Shown here in pieces: positions 58,013 to 64,000 of a DNA stretch of 64,000 bases (position 1 is its first letter; every line of letters begins with the position of its first letter). A program made the translations under genes and the position numbers. This stretch comes from Bidens hawaiensis (taxonomy: Eukaryota; Streptophyta; Magnoliopsida; Asterales; Asteraceae): contig JAIQDT010014638.1 of the NCBI GenBank assembly GCA_021521415.1, forward strand, positions 1-64,000. Direction: 5' to 3'. The notes below the pieces were generated by a model. It saw only the letters and a program-made list of their open reading frames with translations, did not search any database and was not told the DNA's origin.

Positions 58013-59383
58013 ACATAATCATATAAGGCATACACTTACCACTTAAGGTAAGTGTATTAACTAATCACATCGAGTATGCACACAGACTCGAAAACATAAC
58101 AAGGAAGGGGGTAGAAACTCACCTGAACTCGGTTACGTTCACAGTTTATGGTTATTACTTTCTTGAGCTGTTCGCGACTAGCTGTATAAGAATTACACGT
58201 ATCAATTTAACTATCACTACCCATATCTTGTTTCTAGTTTAATTATTACCCTCAACGAAGGGGGTTCGGGAGCAGCGCCCCTGGCAGCGGGGTTCTAGGG
58301 GCGGCAGCCACTAGCGGGGTCCAAGGGGCAGAGCCCCTGGCTGGGGTTAAGGTGCCAAGTCAGCTTGGAACATTTTCCATTAGGATTTCATGATAATATT
58401 TTATTGTATCCTTTAAGGTATCTTCTATAAATTAATAAAGTTCAAGGGCTATTTTGTAATTAAATCATTCTTCCATAACTCCAGAGACTGTTATGTCATT
58501 CTTTGAATCTTATAATTTGTTAGCCAGTTCTTTAACGAATGGGGTTCATTCGTTACTTCTTGACTTTATAATGAATTGAACTTTATAACGAACTGGTCAT
58601 TATAACGAATTGGACCTTTGTAACGAACTAAACCTTATAATGAACCAGTCCTCATAAAGAATTGGACCTTATAATGAACCAGTCCTCATAACGAATTGAA
58701 CCATATAACGAACTCGGGCTAGTTCGTCATTCTTTCATTAACGAATCAATTCACGAATTAGGGCTAGTCCGTTAGACCTCCGTTAACGAATTAGGGTTAG
58801 ATCAGAGAATGTCAGAAACATGCTCTGACATTCCCTTCCTCGTACCCATCTTTTCCGTCGCCATCATCGCCGGAAAAAAGTGCGGCGGCCAGAAAAACGT
58901 ATTTTCGCACCGTTTTTACCGTTTTTTATCCCGTATGATCCAGATCTGAGCTAGGGTGACCCCTAAGCTCATTTTTTGACTGGTTCATACCCGATTCCAT
59001 CCGGATCTCATGACTTTAACGGTTTAGGGTGTCGGCTCGTCGTTTCGCGACTAGATCCAGTGGGTTTGGATCCATACAATATCATACTATCAGTACCTCG
59101 GGTTGAGAATCGATTCTTCTTCTTGGTTTCAGCTAGAGAGAGAAAGTGGGATGAGAGAGAGCTAAGTGTGTGTTTTTGATGGTGTATGGAGTTAGTGGAA
59201 ATGAATGGATTAATGCATAAGTTTGGTTTATATACTATGGGTCATGGGCTAAGCCCATGGTCTTTTCTTCCTTCCTTTTTAATCCAAGTCCATAACCCAT
59301 ATCTATTTAACCCAACACTAGCCCGACTCATAATAACTCATATTTTTATTTCATTAACCGGAATGATAAAACGGGATGTTACA
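58013..59383 (-). mobile_element. Gypsy D 3' LTR, right piece
   Basis: It continues 28610-29460 and ends GGGATGTTACA at 59383, next to the PPT (complement of AGTCTTCCCTCCTTAAAG). It includes the GC-rich inverted-repeat island (58255-58345), the AACGAATT array (58527-58800) and a minus-strand TATA box (TTTATATA on plus, 59227-59234). Confidence 0.85.
58527..58800. repeat. AACGAATT motif array in gypsy D LTR
   Basis: AACGAATT, AACGAACT and ATGAACC-like units in both orientations, at irregular 10-25-bp spacing. It occupies the place held by TTCGCY in the nested LTR (30154-30371). Confidence 0.85.
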
Positions 59384-60016
59384 AGTCTTCCCTCCTTAAA
59401 GAGGTTTCATCCCCGAAACCTAACTATTACATAAAAAAATCTGGATACAACTTGCGCATCTCTTCTTCAACTTCCCAGGTAGCATCCGATCCCTTACGAT
59501 GATTCCATATCACCTTTACCAAAAAGATAACATTATGACGAAGTTGTTTCTCCTTGCGGTCGACTATCTCTATTGGTTGCTCGATGTAGTTCAATTGTTC
59601 ATCAACCTCAATGTCCATTAATGGCACATGAGAGGTGTCATCTTCCTGACATTTCCTCAGATGAGAAACATGGAAGATTGAATGAATTCCTTCTAACTCT
59701 TCGGGAAAATTTAGCTTATAAGCCACTTCACCCACACAATCTATAATCTTAAACGGTCCAACGTACCTCGGACTCAACTTTCCCCTCTTCCTAAAACGAA
59801 TAATTCCTTTCCAAGGCGAGACCTTGAGCATCACATTGTCACCAACGTTAACCTCAATCGTTCTTCTCCGATTATTAGCATACGACTTTTGACGGTCTTG
59901 TGCAGCTATCATTCTTGCCTTGATCTGATCGAACTTTGATGAGGTTTCCTTAACAACTTCCGAGATCTTTCTGACTAATCTTCCCCCCAACATACCGGGG
60001 TTCTACATCGTGTACC
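59384..60016 (-). pseudogene. Gypsy D integrase C-terminus and chromodomain
   Basis: The 59993-59427 frame shows the integrase C-terminal region (SSKFDQIKARMIAAQDRQKS, VMLKVSPWKGIIRF, LSPRYVGPFKI, FHVSHLRKC) and a chromodomain-like end (QPIEIVDRKEKQLRHNV, VKVIWNHRKGSDATWEVEEE). Upstream of 59993 the frame is broken by a stop and a shift. In gypsy D it directly follows the integrase core now cut off by the solo LTR at 60017. The PPT lies at 59384-59401. Confidence 0.85.
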
Positions 60017-60496
60017 TGTAAGGCCCCGGTCCGGGTGCCATACTTTGATGTTGGATTTACTCATAAACACAATTCTAAATATCAGAGTTAATTAAAACTT
60101 TTCGCGGAATATAAAAACATCAAACATATTTTATAAAATCATAACATTCTTGTTTAAAACATTCAAATTGTTGTGAGATAAAACATCATAACTTTCCTTC
60201 ACTAGATGTCAATCAGCTCAGTCCATGCCATGTGTCCCCCTCAAGCCAGCTCCTTCATCCTATTTGCATGCGTGCATACTAAAAGTCAGCTACCCTGAGT
60301 GAGTTCTAGTTAATTAGGAAACATACAATACATACACATATTTACTTATAAATATGTATCCGAAGATGCATATCCCATTCCTAACCTGTTACCTTTCTTT
60401 ATACATACTTTCATTCTTTCTTTCATACTTTCATTCTTTTAGCCCGTGCATTCATACATAACTAACTATTCGTTTTAAAGAGAATTTCGCACTATA

Positions 60497-60645
60497 ACCT
60501 TCGCAAATATTATTATGATCTGCAACCCTTTCACCTTCATAGAGTTTAGAAGAGTCTGCAACCCTTTAACCTTCGCAGATTTTATTAGGGTCTGCAACCC
60601 TTTAACCTTCGCAGATATTATTAGGGTCTGCAACCCTTTAACCAT
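60497..60645 (-). repeat. Tandem hairpin repeat, ~36 bp x 4
   Basis: Units GCAGATATTATTAGGGTCTG then CAACCCTTTAACCTTC; AGGGT pairs with ACCCT around TCTGCA-type loops (read on either strand). The first unit is degenerate. Confidence 0.85.
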
Positions 60646-61079
60646 ACATTCAATCCATCTTTTTAATCATGCATACCTTTTCCATATATAACATACTTTC
60701 GTACATAATCAATGCATTACTTACCTTCATACATACATATTTCATACTAGAAATACTACACATTACTTTCCCTGATCGACAAGCATTCATTCATAACATT
60801 CATACATACTATCACATCAATCATCAAAGCATGCACTTACCATTTAAGGTAAGTGTATTAACTTTCACATCAAGTATGCACACAACCCCGAAAACCTAAC
60901 AAGGAAATGGGGCTAGAAACTCACCTGAATCCTGTTGTGTTCGCCGTTAACGTTTTTCTTTAACTAAGCTCGGCTAACTGTACATTTATTATGTATATCA
61001 ATACTTGTCCTAATCACGTTATTTGTGTTTCAGTAAAAATGGCTAAGTCTGATTTTTTCTAGTGGTTTTTTAAGACATT

Positions 61080-61870
61080 GTATTCGAATGGTATGGTGTT
61101 AGAATACCATTTACATCAAAACATCAGTGTATTCGAATGACCATACCATTTACATCAAAACACTAATGTATTCGAACTAGCTTATTTTCGAATACATTTC
61201 GAATTCGAATGGGCAACACTTCTTCTAATCTTTTTTTTAGTTTGTGCTCGAATAGGACATAATATTCGAATACATTGTGTATTCGAATACACGGTGTATT
61301 CGAATACATAATGTATGCGAATACATTGTGTATTCGATTACTCATGTATGCCTTATCCTTGAAACCTTGTATTCGATTGTTCAAGATATTCGAATGGAAC
61401 TCACTGTATTCGAATCAATATTGTATTCGATTTATACAGGGTATTCGATCATGTGTACTGTAATCGAGTCATACAATTAATCTATTTCCAATGTATTCGA
61501 ACATACATATTGTATGCGAGTCATCCGTTGTATTCGAATATATGTATGTATGCGAGTTCTGCCAATGTATTCGAGTCCCACTGTGTTCGAGTCCATAATG
61601 TAATCGTGCATAGACATTGTATTCGAAATGTATATTGTATGCGAGTTCTGCCAATGTATTCGAACATATGAGTGTACGCAAATCCTCCCATGAATTCGAA
61701 CATATTCATTGTATTCGAGTCATTTGTTGTAATCGAGTATTTGTGTTGTATGTGAATCAATCAACGTATTCGAGTCCCCTGATGTGTATTCATCCCTTTA
61801 TTATCATTTTTCACATAACTTTCCTTCTTTCTTTCACATGTTCGAATAGATGTGTTGTATCCGAAGGATT
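61080..61870. repeat. TATTCGAA motif array in the D-related solo LTR
   Basis: GTATTCGAAT, GTATTCGAAC, GTATGCGAGT and similar occur more than twenty times in about 790 bp, mostly 15-25 bp apart. The core TTCGAA is itself palindromic. The array sits between the TATA/leader and the tandem repeat, as in the other two D-type LTRs. Confidence 0.9.
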
Positions 61871-62818
61871 ATCCATTCGAATACACATCTTGGGTCACGG
61901 TTCATTCTTATTCACATTATACATATATATATATATATATATATATATTAACCATTAAACTCCTATTAAGGCGCTATATCGCTCTTAGCCGTTTCCATTT
62001 CCGTTTTCGGCTAAGACCTAGCTCGCTAATACATAAAGCTTGAACCTTTGAGATTCAAAACGTTCTTAGGCTAGATCTAGGGTTTCCTTTATGAAACGTA
62101 TATATCCATGAGTTTGTTAACTCCATTTTAAACATCAAGTTTACATTTTTATCACATAATAAGGTTCGATTTACTATCCTACTAAGATTCATGCAAAGCC
62201 GATTTCGTTTACCCGTTCTTCTCACAAAACGAACACTACTCGTTTTACCCGAAACGAACCAACTAACCCGTATACTATCAAGTTCATTACTTTATCAATA
62301 ATCATGACCCGATCTATCATCCTACTAAGTTTAATGCAAACCCGTGCACGAAGAGTAAGCTTTTTAACAAAAACGTACCTTAGAGGTTTTATCTGAGATC
62401 CCTCGAGAAGCCCATAACCATATCAAACGAACTCCGATTTGAGTGATTCAAGAGGCCACAGAACCGTCTCGCCTCGATCTACAAACCCATCAGCTCTCCT
62501 TCTCCAGAAACCGCCGTTACAGTCGCAGAAACAGCTGAACAGTGGCCGGAATCTTCACTTTTGAGCTGCTATGGTTTTGCTGATAAAAACCAGACTTCCC
62601 GACCTCTGATGAAAGATCTAATCGGTCAAAAACTTAATTTATATTCCTTGAACACTCAGTTAAAATTTGAGACAGATCCAATGGTTAGATCTCCGGAAAT
62701 CTTTGTGTCTTTGTGGGTGGTTTTCTAAAAGATGGGAATTGGAGAAGTGTGTGTTTTTTATGGTGTAGGCTATGGTATAGAGATGTATGAAAATGGAAAG
62801 GATTAGTGTTTTATGAGG

Positions 62819-62826
62819 TATTTATA
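62819..62826 (-). promoter_or_regulatory. TATA box of the D-related solo LTR
   Basis: The minus strand reads TATAAATA, followed by a leader; same form as 29618-29625. Confidence 0.6.
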
Positions 62827-62990
62827 CTCCTTTAAGACCATGGACCTTAGGCCCATCTTTCCTTTTTGTTCCATAATTAATTACATCTAATTAGCCTACT
62901 TTCCTTCCATCTTTATTATTTTAATTAAACTTTTCCACCATAATTAAATAATATATTAAATATTATTCTTAGAAATTTCGGGATGTTACA

Positions 62991-64000
62991 CTAACGTAAA
63001 GCATCTCAAACGGTGGCATACCAATAATTGAATGGTAGCTGTTATTATAGGAGAGCTCTGCCAGATGCAGATGATCATCCCAACTTCCTCCAAAGTCTAA
63101 GACACAAGCACGTAGCATATCCTCAAGGTTTTGGATCGTCCTTTCACATTGTCCATCTGTTTGAGGATGATACGCCGTACTGATGTTCAGTCTCGTCCCC
63201 ATGGCTTCATGGAATTTCTTCCAGAATCTTGAAGTAAACCGAGTATCTCTATCAGACACAATCGATAACGGTACTCCATGCTTAGTCACAACCTCTTTGA
63301 TGAACAAACTTGCTAACGTTTCTAACGAGATAGCCTCTCTTATAGGCAGAAAGTGAGCACTTTTGGTCAAACGGTCCAATATCACCCAAATGGTATCATG
63401 TTGCTTAGCTGTACGAGGTAGCTTAGTTTTGAAATCCATGGTGATGTGTTCCCATTTCCATTCTGGTATCTCCAAAGGTTGCATCTTCCCATAAGGCTTC
63501 TGATGCTCTGCTTTGACTTGTAAACAAGTTAAGCACTTACTAACATAGTGTACCACATCATTCTTCATTTCTGGCCACCAGTAGTCTCTTTTCAAATCTT
63601 GGTACATCTTCGTGGTTCCTGGATGAATTGAATATCTTGACTTATGAGCTTCGTCTAAGATTCAACCTCTAAGATCCTCATGACGTGGGATCCACATACG
63701 GTCAAACCTAGTCATAACACCATGAGTGTTTTCCATCAACTCACCTTGCTGACCGAAAATCCTCTCATTCTTTACTAGCCCTCCATCTTCTAGCACTTCT
63801 GACTACACTTTGATGATTTTTTCAAATAGACTTGAGTTCATAATCAACTGGTATGACTTCACTGTTGCAATGATTCCTCATTCTTACGACTTAGAGCATC
63901 GACGACCACATTAGCTTTACAAGGATAGTACTTAATGTCGCAGTCGTAATCCTTTATCAGTTCTAACCACCTATTCTGTCTTATGTTCAATTCCTTATGC
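62991..64000 (-). pseudogene. Gypsy D integrase core and RNase H (continues past the window edge)
   Basis: From right to left: RNase H C-terminus ([22 protein letters not shown], about 63980-63880); a spacer; integrase zinc domain (SRYSIHPGTTKMYQDLK ... CLTCLQVKAEH); and the catalytic core in 63607-62991 with D in TMDFKTKLP, D in VSDRDTRFTS and E in DGQCERTIQNLEDML. An in-frame TGA at 63664-63662 lies just before the zinc domain. The frame ends at GMPPFEMLY, where the solo LTR is inserted. Gypsy D pol is inactive. Confidence 0.88.

Larger units (their letters stand above)
60017..62990 (-). mobile_element. Solo LTR of a D-related family inserted in gypsy D integrase
   Basis: TGTAAGGCCCCGG at 60017 to GGGATGTTACA at 62990, 2974 bp, inverted. 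The flanks are two parts of one integrase gene (core at right, C-terminus at left), so the LTR is an insertion. The TSD appears as GGTAC/GTTAG on the minus strand, two mismatches apart, consistent with an old insertion. Inside are a tandem repeat (60497-60645), a hairpin (TCAG...CTGA, 60286-60298), a TATTCGAA array, an (AT)n run at about 61921-61949, a minus-strand TATA box (62819-62826) and a donor-like site near 62377. The frames inside are produced by the motif array. Confidence 0.85.

Noticed and set aside
61163..61958. Several overlapping frames in both strands as small genes
   Set aside because: They exist only because the TATTCGAA array lacks stop codons; the translations are short-period repeats such as CIR/NTY/VFE runs.

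Overview
The window looks like intergenic, retrotransposon-dominated DNA from a large-genome flowering plant. The family Asteraceae is my guess, because the copia element with a long third ORF resembles elements I associate with that family; this is recall, not a search. I see no convincing host gene, tRNA or rRNA. Nearly every long open frame belongs to an LTR retrotransposon, and most of the sequence can be assigned to nested elements by LTR ends (TG...CA), tRNA-complementary primer sites (PBS), polypurine tracts (PPT) and target-site duplications (TSDs).

Left third (1-28609). A non-autonomous gypsy-like element ('family B', minus strand) has a complete 2.8 kb 5' LTR at 16870-19650, a short non-coding interior (10789-11139 plus 16653-16869), a 3' LTR (1470-1647 plus 8776-10788), and beyond it a third LTR fragment (1-1298) carrying its own PPT stub. 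The 3' LTR is split by a degraded Athila-like element (1648-8775) that keeps gag and protease remnants but no reverse transcriptase. The interior is split by a solo gypsy LTR (11140-16652), which itself holds an Athila-like LTR. Family B sits against a decayed copia element ('copia C', 19651-24331: gag remnants, PBS, 5' LTR). Then come a gypsy LTR fragment, a Helitron helicase remnant (about 25500-26300) and about 2.3 kb of AT-rich non-coding DNA.

Right two thirds (28610-64000). This is a four-level nest. A minus-strand Ty3/gypsy chromovirus ('gypsy D') runs from its 3' LTR (28610-29460 plus 58013-59383) through a chromodomain/integrase C-terminus (59427-60016) to the integrase core and RNase H at the right edge, with a solo LTR (60017-62990) inserted in its integrase. 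A plus-strand solo LTR of the same family (29461-30816 plus 57137-58007, TSD TTCAT) is inserted in gypsy D's LTR. A young copia element ('copia A', 30817-57131, TSD GTGTA, 461-bp LTRs with 2 differences) is inserted in that solo LTR. A young Tekay-type chromovirus (37810-50358, TSD CCTTT, 3228-bp LTRs) is inserted in copia A's pol gene. Copia A carries an intact 944-codon third ORF downstream of pol.

The most unusual signal is non-coding. Several families carry arrays of a short CpG-containing motif, usually with a TTCG/CGAA core. Three related D-type LTRs carry three different motifs at the same relative place (TTCGCY, AACGAATT, TATTCGAA), and copia A and copia C carry AACTTCGCC and CATTCGTT arrays directly upstream of a TATA box. 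The gypsy LTRs also share tandem hairpin repeats of about 36 bp, a single hairpin whose stem differs by apparent compensatory changes, and donor/acceptor splice consensuses that would define an intron inside the LTR. All comparisons were made by eye.
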